Shown here piece after piece: positions 1 to 6,971 of a stretch of DNA of 12,024 bases. The notes below the pieces were generated by a model. It had not been told where the DNA came from. It searched no databases and saw only the letters and a program-made list of their open reading frames with translations. Each line of letters begins with the position of its first letter. Position 1 is the stretch's first letter. The stretch spans positions 1 through 12,024 of the forward strand of contig JAEWLQ010000065.1 in NCBI GenBank assembly GCA_023457495.1, given 5' to 3'. Made by a program: the position numbers and the translations under genes. This DNA comes from Pseudomonadota bacterium. Its GTDB lineage: Bacteria; Pseudomonadota; Gammaproteobacteria; Steroidobacterales; Steroidobacteraceae.

Positions 1-576
1 GCGCTGCAGCTCGTGTCGCCGGACATCTGCCGACCGGCCGATGCCGAGCGCAAGGGCCTGTCGATCGGCGAGGCCGGCGGATTCGCGCTGCTCGAGCGGC
101 CCGGCGCGGCGGGCGTCGCCGCGTGTCTCGGCGTGGGCGAGTCGAGCGACGCGCACCACATGTCGCAGCCGCGGCCCGATGGCGCGGGCGCCGTGCTCGC
201 CATGCGCGGCGCGCTCGGCGCGTTGCCGCCGGAGCGCGTGAGCTACATCAACCTGCACGGCACCGCGACCCCGGCCAACGATTCGTCGGAGGACACCGCG
301 GTGACCGCGTTGTTCGGCACGCGCACGCCCTGCAGCTCGACCAAGGGCTGGACCGGGCACACGCTGGGCGCCGCCGGCATCGTCGAAGCCGCCATCTCAC
401 TACTCGCGATCGAACACGGCTTCATGCCGCGCAGCCTCAACACGCGCACGCTCGATCCGAAGCTGTCGACGCCGGTGCTGCTCGAAGCGCGCAACGAGAA
501 GGTCGAATACGTGCTGTCGAACTCGTTCGGCTTCGGCGGCACCAACTGCAGCGTGTTGTTCGGGCCCGCGCCATGA
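1..576 (+). CDS. FabF-type beta-ketoacyl-ACP synthase, C-terminal part (aryl-polyene-type cluster)
   Basis: The gene is open from base 1 and its start lies outside the window; 191 residues and the stop are visible. It is the C-terminal half of a condensing enzyme that joins malonyl-ACP units to an acyl chain in the cytoplasm. Both active-site histidines are present in their usual settings: NLHGTATPAND, and the lysine/histidine pair in STKGWTGHTLGAAG. The protein ends with the family signature SNSFGFGGTNCSVLFG. The nucleophilic cysteine would lie upstream and cannot be checked. The next two genes, a cysteine-less ketosynthase partner and a hotdog dehydratase, point to a pigment-type polyene pathway rather than housekeeping fatty-acid synthesis, and suggest this is the catalytic partner of the following gene. 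Which Ape-type ketosynthase it matches is not certain. Confidence in the fold is high and in the pathway moderate. Confidence 0.9.
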   Translation, partial: ALQLVSPDICRPADAERKGLSIGEAGGFALLERPGAAGVAACLGVGESSDAHHMSQPRPDGAGAVLAMRGALGALPPERVSYINLHGTATPANDSSEDTAVTALFGTRTPCSSTKGWTGHTLGAAGIVEAAISLLAIEHGFMPRSLNTRTLDPKLSTPVLLEARNEKVEYVLSNSFGFGGTNCSVLFGPAP

Positions 577-586
577 CGGCGAATCC

Positions 587-1378
587 ATGAGTGAATGCAT
601 CATCAAGTCGGTGGGCATCGCGGCGCCGGGCCTCGCCGGGTGGAACGCTTCGCTCGACGTGTTGCGCGGGGTGACGGCGCACACGCCGACACCCGAGTCC
701 CCGTATGCGCCGACGCTGCTGCCGCCCAACGAACGGCGCCGCGCGACGGCCGCCGTGCGCCAGGCATTCCGCGCCGCCGAAGATGCGGTTGCCGGCCACG
801 CCGCGAACAGCCTGGCCTCCGTCTTCGCGAGTTCGGATGCGGACATGGCGGTCCTGAACCGCATCTGCTCGGCGCTGGCGCAATCGCCGCGCGTCATCTC
901 TCCCACGGACTTCCACAACTCGGTGCACAACGCCGCGAGCGGCTACTGGAGCATCGCGGTGCAGAGCATGCAGCCGACGACGACGCTCGCCGCCTTCGAC
1001 GCGAGCTTCACCGCGGGTCTCGTGGAAGCCGTCGCGCTCGTGCGCGAGCGCAAGGCTGACGTGCTGCTGGTGGCTTACGATGCGGTCGCGCCCGAACCCC
1101 TGCTCTCCAAGCGTCCGCTCGGCCACTCGGCGAGTGTCGCGATGGTGCTCGGAGCGGAGGCCGCGGACATGAAACCACTCGCGCGGCTCGAGTTGGCTTT
1201 CGCCGGCGAGCAGGAAACGAGGTGCGCGAGTGAATCCCTCGACGCACTGCGCCTCGTGAATCCGGCATTACGCGCGCTGCCGCTGCTGGAACTCGTGGCG
1301 GCAGGACGCGCAGGCTCCGTCACGCTGCGGGGTCCCGGCGAACTACTCATCACCGGCGATTGCGCACCGTGGACGTGA
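587..1378 (+). CDS. Chain-length-factor-like beta-ketoacyl synthase (Ketoacyl-synt_2 type)
   Basis: A 263-residue protein, shorter than a full ketosynthase of about 410 residues. It resembles the N-terminal ketosynthase-domain family found in aryl polyene and flexirubin clusters. The stretch FHNSVHNAASGYWSIA (109-124) is the clearest family mark. Where a working ketosynthase has its nucleophilic cysteine, this protein reads AAFDASFTAG, so residue 138 is Asp. It therefore probably cannot condense alone and would act as the non-catalytic partner of the upstream ketosynthase, shaping chain length or substrate choice; in E. coli aryl polyene synthesis such a pair forms a heterodimer. It starts with ATG 10 bp after the upstream stop, without a strong Shine-Dalgarno, so translational coupling is likely. 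The C-terminal third (about 180-263) is poorly conserved to my eye. Confidence 0.8.
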   Translation: MSECIIKSVGIAAPGLAGWNASLDVLRGVTAHTPTPESPYAPTLLPPNERRRATAAVRQAFRAAEDAVAGHAANSLASVFASSDADMAVLNRICSALAQSPRVISPTDFHNSVHNAASGYWSIAVQSMQPTTTLAAFDASFTAGLVEAVALVRERKADVLLVAYDAVAPEPLLSKRPLGHSASVAMVLGAEAADMKPLARLELAFAGEQETRCASESLDALRLVNPALRALPLLELVAAGRAGSVTLRGPGELLITGDCAPWT

Positions 1379-1803
1379 GTGGCCGCGACCCGGCGACGCT
1401 CGTGCCGCATGCGGGCGCGATGTGCCTGATCACGCGCATCGTCAGTGCCGACGAGCGCGAGATAGTGTGTTCCACCTCCACGCATCGCTCGCCCGACAAT
1501 CCACTGCGCCATGCAGGGCACTTGGCATCGCTGCACATCGCCGAATACGGCGCGCAGGTGATGGCGATCCACGGGGGTTTGCTGGATCCCCGCGCGCGCG
1601 AGCGCGGCGGATTGCTCGCGGGCGTGCGCGATCTCACGCTCGCCGTCGCGCGGCTCGATGACATTGCCGCCGACATCGTCATTTACGCGCAACGGCTCAT
1701 CGCGAATCCGGGCGGGCAGATCTATTCGTTCATCGCGCGCGCAAGCGAGAGGGAAATCGCCGCGGGGCGAGTCTCCGTGATGTTCGCGGGCCCGTCGGCC
1801 TAA
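1360..1803 (+). CDS. ApeP-like hotdog-fold 3-hydroxyacyl-ACP dehydratase
   Basis: A small protein (147 residues from the TTG at 1360) of the FabZ-like hotdog family. The start LVPHAGAMCLITRIV resembles the N-terminal helix and strand of FabZ-type dehydratases (LPHRYPFLLIDRV-like). IAEYGAQ (60-66) matches the helix carrying the catalytic glutamate (here Glu62), but the canonical GHFPG motif with the catalytic histidine is replaced by NPLRHAGHL. This fits the ApeP-like group, which pairs with a second dehydratase in aryl polyene synthesis. The start is uncertain: TTG 1360, GTG 1369 and GTG 1375 are all in frame, and the last would give a 4-bp GTGA overlap with the upstream stop. All choices overlap the preceding gene, indicating one operon. 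It is the last + strand gene before a convergent neighbour, so the pathway genes seem to end here. Confidence 0.75.
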   Translation: MRTVDVSGRDPATLVPHAGAMCLITRIVSADEREIVCSTSTHRSPDNPLRHAGHLASLHIAEYGAQVMAIHGGLLDPRARERGGLLAGVRDLTLAVARLDDIAADIVIYAQRLIANPGGQIYSFIARASEREIAAGRVSVMFAGPSA

Positions 1804-1833
1804 CAAACTGGCCACATCTCCTGCCTTGCGATA

Positions 1834-1852
1834 GCGTACGACCGGGGTACGC
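1834..1852. other. Short hairpin after the polyene operon
   Basis: GCGTAC (1834-1839) and GTACGC (1847-1852) form a 6-bp stem with a 7-nt loop, 30 bp past the stop of the dehydratase gene. There is no T-run, so it is not a convincing Rho-independent terminator on its own. Apart from this and the two hairpins listed next, I see nothing else in the convergent gap 1804-1973. Confidence 0.25.
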
Positions 1853-1910
1853 GGCGGGCGGCGCTCACATGTCATGTCCGCCGCGGTTCCGGGATCGCCC
1901 AGCGATAACC

Positions 1911-1938
1911 AACAACAAGGCACGCGCGGTTTCGTGCC
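1911..1938 (-). terminator. Candidate Rho-independent terminator of the glyQS-plsC operon
   Basis: Read on the minus strand, the stem GGCACG/CGTGCC (6 bp, 8-nt loop, 1938-1919) is followed by the T-rich stretch TTGTTGTT (1918-1911). It lies 36 bp past the plsC stop, where the minus-strand operon meets the convergent polyene operon. The stem is short and the T-run is interrupted, so strength is uncertain. Confidence 0.4.
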
Positions 1939-1954
1939 GTAGCAACGCGGGCGC

Positions 1955-1983
1955 GCCGGGCTGGCGCTACAGTTCAGCCCGGC
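1955..1983. repeat. Perfect 9-bp inverted repeat over the plsC stop codon
   Basis: GCCGGGCTG (1955-1963) and CAGCCCGGC (1975-1983) are exact reverse complements separated by 11 nt. The right arm includes the plsC stop codon. No T-run follows on either strand. It may protect the plsC mRNA 3' end, or help the adjacent hairpin at 1919-1938 stop transcription. Confidence 0.5.
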
Positions 1984-2684
1984 GGCTTGCTATGCGCCTC
2001 TATCCACTTCTGGATCTCTTCGTTGAGCTCGCGCGGGTCGCGTCCAGCCGCTTGAAATGGCGGGCCGATCACGACCCGGATGACGCCGCGCTTCTTCAAC
2101 AGCCCACGGCGCGGCCAGAAATATCCGGAGTTGTGCGCGACCGGGACGATGAACCGGTTCTCCTGCGCGGCCAACAACGTTCCGCTGGAGCCGTATTTGC
2201 GGGTCTCGCCCGGCGCCATGCGCGTGCCTTCGGGAAAAACCAGGATCCACGCGCCGAGCCGGTTGAGCCGGTCCTTGCCCTGCGTCAGCACCTGGTTGAC
2301 GGCCGCGGTGCGCGCGTTGCGATCGATCGCGATGCAGCGCGCGAGCATGCAGCCCCAGCCGACGAAGGGAATCCAGAGGATCTCGCGCTTCATGACCCAA
2401 ACCAGCGGCTCGAACAGGATCATGATCGCGAACGTCTCCCAGGTCGACGAATGCTTCATGAAGATCACGTGGTTGCCGGCCGGCAGGTTCTCGCGGCCTT
2501 CGACCGAATAGGTGAGCCCGCACAGGACGCGTAGCGCGAAGAACACCACGTGCGTCATCACGCCCGCCAACCAGAACCTGCCCCTGAATGACAGGAACGG
2601 CGTGATCACGCAGTACGCGAATCCGAAGAACAGCATCCACGCGAACAGGAATACCGTGAATACGATCGAGCCTAGCCACTGCAT
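1974..2684 (-). CDS. plsC: 1-acyl-sn-glycerol-3-phosphate acyltransferase (PlsC family)
   Basis: A 236-residue membrane-associated acyltransferase that would transfer an acyl chain to the sn-2 position of lysophosphatidic acid, giving phosphatidic acid. A hydrophobic segment at about residues 7-32 should anchor it in the inner membrane. The catalytic block is HSSTWE (78-83), an HX4E form of the usual HX4D motif. The substrate block FPEGTR is at 150-155, and the middle blocks WVMKREILWIPFVGWG (96-111) and IAIDRN (118-123) are also typical. It starts 21 bp after the glyS stop with no clear Shine-Dalgarno, so it probably depends on glyQS transcription. In Pseudomonas the same acyltransferase type follows glyQ-glyS-gmhB; here gmhB is absent. 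Exact acyl donor and acceptor cannot be read from sequence, and a paralogue with another role (for example ornithine-lipid or LPS-related) is possible. Confidence 0.88.
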   Translation of the reverse strand: MQWLGSIVFTVFLFAWMLFFGFAYCVITPFLSFRGRFWLAGVMTHVVFFALRVLCGLTYSVEGRENLPAGNHVIFMKHSSTWETFAIMILFEPLVWVMKREILWIPFVGWGCMLARCIAIDRNARTAAVNQVLTQGKDRLNRLGAWILVFPEGTRMAPGETRKYGSSGTLLAAQENRFIVPVAHNSGYFWPRRGLLKKRGVIRVVIGPPFQAAGRDPRELNEEIQKWIEAHSKPPG

Positions 2685-2705
2685 GCTGGTTGCGGACCCG
2701 AGACG

Positions 2706-4793
2706 TCAGCCCGGCAGGTACGACAGGTCGGCGATGCGGGCGAACAGACCGCGCAGCTCCGAGAGCAGCGCGAGCCGATTGCGGCGCAGTGCCGGATCCT
2801 CGGCGTTGACCATCACCGCATCGAAGAAGGCATCGACCGTGGGCCGCAGCGTCGCGAGCCGCGTCAGCGCCGTGCCGTAGTCGCGCTTGTCGAGCGCGCG
2901 CGTGACGTCGCCGACGATGGCGGCGACCGCTTCCTGCAGCGCCTTTTCCGCCGGTTCGCGCAGCAGCGTTGCATCGACCGTGCCGCGGGCGCCGACTTCG
3001 GCCTTCTTCAGGATGTTGGAGATGCGCTTGTTGGCCGCCGTGAGACTGGCGGCTTCCGGCAGGCCCAGGAACTTCACGAGCGCGGCGAGACGTGCGCCGA
3101 AATCCAGCGGCGACACGGGCGCGCTCGCGTTGACCGCATCGAACATCTCGGTGGTCGCACCCGCCACGGCGCCGGCATTGCCGGCATCGAGCAGATAGGC
3201 GCGCAACCGCTCGAGGATGTACTGCCACAACTCCTCGGAAACCTTCTCGGACTTGACCGGCTGCAGCTCGCAGGCGCGGTCGACCAGTGCGCGCAGGTCG
3301 ATGTCGAGTTCCTTCTCGATCGCGATGCGCAACACGCCGATCGCGGCGCGGCGCAGGCCGAACGGGTCCTTCGTGCCGCTCGGCTTCTGGCCGATGGAGA
3401 AGATGCCGGCGAGCGTGTCGAGCTTGTCGGCCAGCGAGACCGCCACACCCACGCCGGCGCCGGGCAGTTGCCCGCCGGCGCCGCGCGGCATGTAGTGCTC
3501 GTCGATGGCGTTCGCGACTTCGACGGGTTCGCCGTCGGCGAGCGCGTAGTAGCGGCCCATGATTCCCTGCAGTTCCGGGAATTCACCGACCATGTTCGAC
3601 AGCAGGTCGCACTTGGCGAGCGTCGCGGCGCGCTCGGACTGCGCGCGGTCGGCGTCGATGAGCAGCGCGGTTTCACCGGCGAGCTTCGTGACGCGGCGCA
3701 CCTTGTCGCCGATCGAGCCGAGCTTCGCCTGGAACGTCACCGCGTCGAGCGCGGGCACGCGGTCGGCGAGCTTCTGCTTGCGATCCTGCGCGTAGAAGAA
3801 CGCGGCGTCGGAGAGTCGGGGACGCACGACGCGCTCGTTGCCGGCCTGAACCTTGGCCGAGTCGCGGCTGCGGATGTTGCTCACCGTGACGAAGTGCGCG
3901 AGCAGCTTGCCGTCGCGGGTCTCGACCGGGAAGTACCTTTGATGCTCCTGCAGCGTCGAGATCAACACCTCGCGCGGCAGGTCGAGGAAGCGGGCTTCGA
4001 AGTTGCCGGCGACGGCGTCGGGCCATTCCACCAGCGCCGTGACCTCGTCGAGTAGTTCGGCGTCGATCAGCGTGTGGCCGCGCAGTTTCTCGCCTGCCTC
4101 GGCGACGCGCTCGCGGATGCGCTCGCGGCGCGCCGCGAAGTCGGCGATCACGTAATCGTCGAACAGCACCTTCGAGTAGTCCGCGGGAGACGCGAGCTCG
4201 AGCGGCTCGCGCTTGCCCATGAAGCGATGCCCGCGCGTGTGACGGCCGGCGTCGGTGTCGAGGGTGCGGGCCGGCACGACGTCGTTGCCGAAGAGCATGA
4301 CCAGCCAGTGCACGGGACGTACGAATTCCGCTTCGGAATCGCCCCAGCGCATGCGCTTCGGGATCGGCAGCGCATCGAGCGAGCGCTGCACGATCGCGGG
4401 CAGCAGCGCCGCGGTCGCGAGACCCGGCTTCGTGCCTTCGAAAAACAGGAACTCGCCCTTGCCCTCGGAGATCCGCGTGAGCGCGCTCACGGCGACGCCG
4501 CACTTCTCGGCGAACTTGGTCGCGGCCGCGGTCGGCGCGCCATCCTTGCCGAAGGCCGCGCTCACCGGCGGGCCCTTGAGCTTGATCGCCTGCGCGGGCT
4601 GGGAAGTAGCTAGTTCATGGACGAGCACGGCGAGACGGCGTGGCGTCGCGAACGAATGCAGGTCGCCGAGCGGCAGGCCGGCTTCTTTCAGTCCATTGCG
4701 AATGCCGTCGGCAAACGCGCGCTCGAGCTCGGGCAGCGCGAGCGGCGGCAGCTCTTCGGTGCCGATCTCGACCAGGAAATCGCGTGTGCTCAT
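2706..4793 (-). CDS. glyS: Glycyl-tRNA synthetase beta subunit
   Basis: A 695-residue protein, close to the E. coli length of 689. It is the large tRNA-binding subunit of the bacterial alpha2beta2 glycyl-tRNA synthetase, which charges tRNA-Gly in the cytoplasm. The N-terminus FLVEIGTEELPP is a family hallmark. RPVHWLVMLFG and RGHRFMG mark the N-terminal tRNA-recognition part, and SNMVGEFPELQGIMGRYYA, EHYMPRGAGGQLP and IGQKPSGTKDPFGLRR mark the central HD-like region. The C-terminal roughly 120 residues are the helical anticodon-binding part. The ATG at 4793 overlaps the glyQ stop by 4 bp (ATGA), and GGGAG lies just upstream of it, consistent with translational coupling that keeps the subunits equal. 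The gene looks intact. Confidence 0.97.
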   Translation of the reverse strand: MSTRDFLVEIGTEELPPLALPELERAFADGIRNGLKEAGLPLGDLHSFATPRRLAVLVHELATSQPAQAIKLKGPPVSAAFGKDGAPTAAATKFAEKCGVAVSALTRISEGKGEFLFFEGTKPGLATAALLPAIVQRSLDALPIPKRMRWGDSEAEFVRPVHWLVMLFGNDVVPARTLDTDAGRHTRGHRFMGKREPLELASPADYSKVLFDDYVIADFAARRERIRERVAEAGEKLRGHTLIDAELLDEVTALVEWPDAVAGNFEARFLDLPREVLISTLQEHQRYFPVETRDGKLLAHFVTVSNIRSRDSAKVQAGNERVVRPRLSDAAFFYAQDRKQKLADRVPALDAVTFQAKLGSIGDKVRRVTKLAGETALLIDADRAQSERAATLAKCDLLSNMVGEFPELQGIMGRYYALADGEPVEVANAIDEHYMPRGAGGQLPGAGVGVAVSLADKLDTLAGIFSIGQKPSGTKDPFGLRRAAIGVLRIAIEKELDIDLRALVDRACELQPVKSEKVSEELWQYILERLRAYLLDAGNAGAVAGATTEMFDAVNASAPVSPLDFGARLAALVKFLGLPEAASLTAANKRISNILKKAEVGARGTVDATLLREPAEKALQEAVAAIVGDVTRALDKRDYGTALTRLATLRPTVDAFFDAVMVNAEDPALRRNRLALLSELRGLFARIADLSYLPG

Positions 4794-5767
4794 GCGGCTC
4801 CCTTCGGGGCGGCGCCGGCCTTGGCCGAACTACCCAGCATCGGAAAGCCCAGCGCCTCACGGCTGTCGTAGTACGCCTGCGCCACCGCGCGCGCCATCGT
4901 GCGCACGCGCAGGATGTAACGCTGCCGCTCCGTGACCGAGATCGCCTTGCGCGCATCGAGCAGGTTGAACGTGTGCGAGGCCTTCATCACCTGCTCGTAT
5001 GCGGGCAACGCGAGCTTCGCCTCGATGAGCCGCGCGAACTCCGCTTCGTGTTCGTCGAACCTTCGCAGCAGTACCGTCGTGTCCGCGACCTCGAAGTTGT
5101 ACTTCGACTGCTCCACTTCGTTCTGGTGATACACGTCGCGGTAGGTGACCTTGCCCAGCGGACCATCGGCCCAGACGATGTCGAAGATGCTCTCGACGCC
5201 CTGCAGGTACATCGCGAGGCGCTCGAGACCGTAGGTGATTTCGCCGGTCACGGGCTTGCAGTCGAGTCCGCCCACCTGCTGGAAATACGTGAACTGCGTG
5301 ACCTCCATGCCGTTGAGCCACACCTCCCAGCCCAGTCCCCAGGCGCCCAGCGTCGGGGATTCCCAGTTGTCCTCGACGAAGCGTACGTCGTGCACCAGCG
5401 TGTCGAAGCCGAGCGAGCGCAGGCTGCCGAGATACAGATCCAGGATCGGCAGCGGCGAGGGTTTGATCACCACCTGGAACTGGTAGTAGTGCTGCAGGCG
5501 GAATGGATTGTCGCCATAACGGCCGTCGGTGGGCCGGCGCGACGGCTGCACGTAGGCCGCGGACCAGGGCTCGGGGCCGATCGCGCGCAGGAAGGTCGCG
5601 GTGTGGAAGGTGCCCGCGCCCATCTCCATGTCGTACGGCTGAAGAATCACGCAGCCCTGATCGGCCCAGTACTTCTGCAGCGCGAAGATCAGGTCCTGGA
5701 AGGTGCGGGGCGGAGTGCCCAGCGGCTGTTCGGAAAGTTGCGCTGCGGAAAGCTGGGTCATGTGCAT
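4790..5767 (-). CDS. glyQ: Glycyl-tRNA synthetase alpha subunit
   Basis: A 325-residue class II synthetase subunit that activates glycine with ATP and pairs with the GlyS product. The core begins at RTFQDLIFALQKYWADQGC (21-39), followed by QPYDMEMGAGTFHTATFLRA and the motif-2 region around RRPTDGRYGDNPFRLQHYYQ (77-96). It is longer than E. coli GlyQ (303 residues), mainly through about 20 extra residues at the N-terminus; a second ATG two codons in (5761) is equally plausible. No good Shine-Dalgarno precedes either ATG. The toxin gene of the Xre-RES module ends only 57 bp upstream on the same strand, so glyQ uses either the promoter candidate in that gap or read-through from the module. Identification is secure. 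Confidence 0.97.
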   Translation of the reverse strand: MHMTQLSAAQLSEQPLGTPPRTFQDLIFALQKYWADQGCVILQPYDMEMGAGTFHTATFLRAIGPEPWSAAYVQPSRRPTDGRYGDNPFRLQHYYQFQVVIKPSPLPILDLYLGSLRSLGFDTLVHDVRFVEDNWESPTLGAWGLGWEVWLNGMEVTQFTYFQQVGGLDCKPVTGEITYGLERLAMYLQGVESIFDIVWADGPLGKVTYRDVYHQNEVEQSKYNFEVADTTVLLRRFDEHEAEFARLIEAKLALPAYEQVMKASHTFNLLDARKAISVTERQRYILRVRTMARAVAQAYYDSREALGFPMLGSSAKAGAAPKGAA

Positions 5768-5788
5768 GGCCGGAAAAATGCGGCGCGC

Positions 5789-5820
5789 AGTATATCCCGG
5801 CCCCGCGGGTTCCCAGTCAA
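5789..5820 (-). promoter_or_regulatory. Candidate sigma-70 promoter of glyQS-plsC
   Basis: On the minus strand TTGACT (5820-5815) and TATACT (5794-5789) are good -35 and -10 hexamers, but the 20-bp spacer is longer than the usual 17 +/- 1. GATATA (5796-5791) gives an 18-bp spacer with a poorer -10. Predicted transcription begins near 5782, about 15 nt before the glyQ ATG. The palindrome CCCGCGGG (5802-5809) sits in the spacer. The whole element starts 4 bp past the toxin stop codon. Confidence 0.5.
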
Positions 5821-5824
5821 CCGG

Positions 5825-6520
5825 TCAGGACGGTCCGAGCACCCGGATTTCGTAGACATCGGAGATGCGATGACCGTCCCAGGCATATCTCAGATGCACG
5901 CTCTGGCGCACGTTCTGCACCAGCCGCGGCCGGAAGACGGCCACGCATTCGCCGCCATTGCGCCGCACGCTGTCGAACGCGATGCCGTTCGAGCCGGCCT
6001 CGCGCAACTCCCGGCCGAGCTTCTGCGAGGCCTGGTAGCTCGACGGGTCGTACACGTCGCCCATCGACGTGCGCAGGCCGCGCAGATCGTGCAACTCGCA
6101 GGCGATGTCCGCGAGGTAACAGCGCATCTCGAGCTCGATCGACGGCTGGCTGGTCGCGCGCAGGAAATTCTCGCGGTGAAAACGCGTCTCCGCGATCGCG
6201 GTCTCGAGCGACTCAGCGGCGTAATACGCGCCGAAATGCCCGTCCGTGAAACGCGTGCCCTCGGGCGACAGGTGCGTGAACGGCGCCATCACGATGGACG
6301 CGTTCGGACCTGCGACGCGGTCGCCGCGCGGCACCAGGTGAAGGTCGCCGACTTCGTTGCGGATGCGAGGATTCGTCAGCGATTCCAGCTCGTAGAGCGC
6401 ATCCCAGTCCGCGGGATCCGCGACGCGCTCGAACAGGTGGATGGTCGGCAATCGGCTCGCGACGATGCGATGCGCGGGCGCGAAACGTACCGGACGCGCG
6501 GTTGGAACCGGAGACACCAT
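5825..6520 (-). CDS. RES-domain toxin (NAD+-consuming) of an Xre-RES toxin-antitoxin module
   Basis: A 231-residue RES-domain protein. Family members studied so far break down NAD+ by phosphorolysis or hydrolysis in the cytoplasm and stop growth. Visible marks are the Arg in EGTRFTD (Arg90), the tyrosines in HFGAYYAAES (99-100), the Glu in AIAETRFH (Glu111), and the C-terminal block with GIAFDSVRRNGGECVAVF (179-196). These match the R-Y-E pattern of the proposed NAD-binding pocket. The frame is open upstream to 6667, but that would overlap the antitoxin; I chose ATG 6520, 23 bp after the antitoxin stop. Its only AGGG abuts the ATG, so coupling to antitoxin translation is likely. No frameshift or missing key residue is visible, so the toxin looks functional. 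Order (antitoxin then toxin) and spacing fit known modules. Confidence 0.88.
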   Translation of the reverse strand: MVSPVPTARPVRFAPAHRIVASRLPTIHLFERVADPADWDALYELESLTNPRIRNEVGDLHLVPRGDRVAGPNASIVMAPFTHLSPEGTRFTDGHFGAYYAAESLETAIAETRFHRENFLRATSQPSIELEMRCYLADIACELHDLRGLRTSMGDVYDPSSYQASQKLGRELREAGSNGIAFDSVRRNGGECVAVFRPRLVQNVRQSVHLRYAWDGHRISDVYEIRVLGPS

Positions 6521-6543
6521 CCCTGGTAAAGGCGCGGACGCCG

Positions 6544-6957
6544 TTATCCGCGCTCGGCGTCGAGGTACTGCCGAACCACGTAGAGATCGGCAACCTGGCC
6601 TGACAACATGCGATCGAGCGCCGAGCGCCCGCCGAAGGGGGCCGCCGAATTCGGCCGGCGAATCCATTCGTCGGCGGCGCGCGGATCGGGGATCAGGATC
6701 TGCAGCGCCTTATAGATGCCGAGCAGATAGGAGAGCCGTTCGAGCGTGTCGCGCGGCAGGCGCGGCGACTGCTCGCGCCGCCATTTGAAGAACGTCGAGC
6801 GCGATCCGATGCCCAGCAACTGGAGCTGCTCGGCGATACTGAGGCCCCAGGCTTCGGCGATGTTCGCGAAGGCGCGCAGGCCCGCGCCCCCCAGGGCCGG
6901 ATTCGACGGCCGGTGAGAGCGGGAGTCTGGAAAACGATCGGCTACGGTGAGAGGCAT
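6544..6957 (-). CDS. Xre/MbcA/ParS-type antitoxin of the Xre-RES module
   Basis: A 137-residue antitoxin. Residues about 28-64 form an Xre-like helix-turn-helix (GLSIAEQLQLLGIGSRSTFFKW). Residues about 72-137 form the MbcA/ParS toxin-binding domain, with LSYLLGIYKALQILIPDP and a C-terminal helix ending YVVRQYLDAERG that in related modules reaches the toxin active site. Start choice: ATG 6957 has GGAGG eight bases upstream (6970-6966). The in-frame ATG 6978 would lie inside an inverted repeat and would have no ribosome site, so I reject it. The protein should bind the operators at 6972-7019 and repress its own promoter, alone or with toxin. It shares a 260-bp divergent region with glnA. Confidence 0.9.
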   Translation of the reverse strand: MPLTVADRFPDSRSHRPSNPALGGAGLRAFANIAEAWGLSIAEQLQLLGIGSRSTFFKWRREQSPRLPRDTLERLSYLLGIYKALQILIPDPRAADEWIRRPNSAAPFGGRSALDRMLSGQVADLYVVRQYLDAERG

Positions 6958-6965
6958 TGCGAGTC

Positions 6966-6970
6966 CCTCC
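6966..6970 (-). promoter_or_regulatory. Shine-Dalgarno deciding the antitoxin start
   Basis: GGAGG on the minus strand, eight nucleotides before ATG 6957, supports that start over the in-frame ATG at 6978. With a predicted transcript start near 6978 it gives a compact leader of about 20 nt. Confidence 0.75.
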
Positions 6971-6971
6971 A

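Noticed and set aside
1990..3228. 412-residue minus-strand frame across plsC and the end of glyS
   Set aside because: It overlaps both real genes in another frame and its text is Arg-rich shadow sequence.
4640..6529. 629-residue + strand open frame opposite glyS, glyQ and the toxin gene
   Set aside because: It is antisense to three recognisable genes, is rich in Arg/His/Ala low-complexity text and shows no family motif; long shadow frames are expected at this GC content.
6521..6667. Upstream extension of the RES toxin
   Set aside because: It would overlap the antitoxin coding region by over 120 bp, and the extra residues are Arg/Pro-rich without RES similarity.
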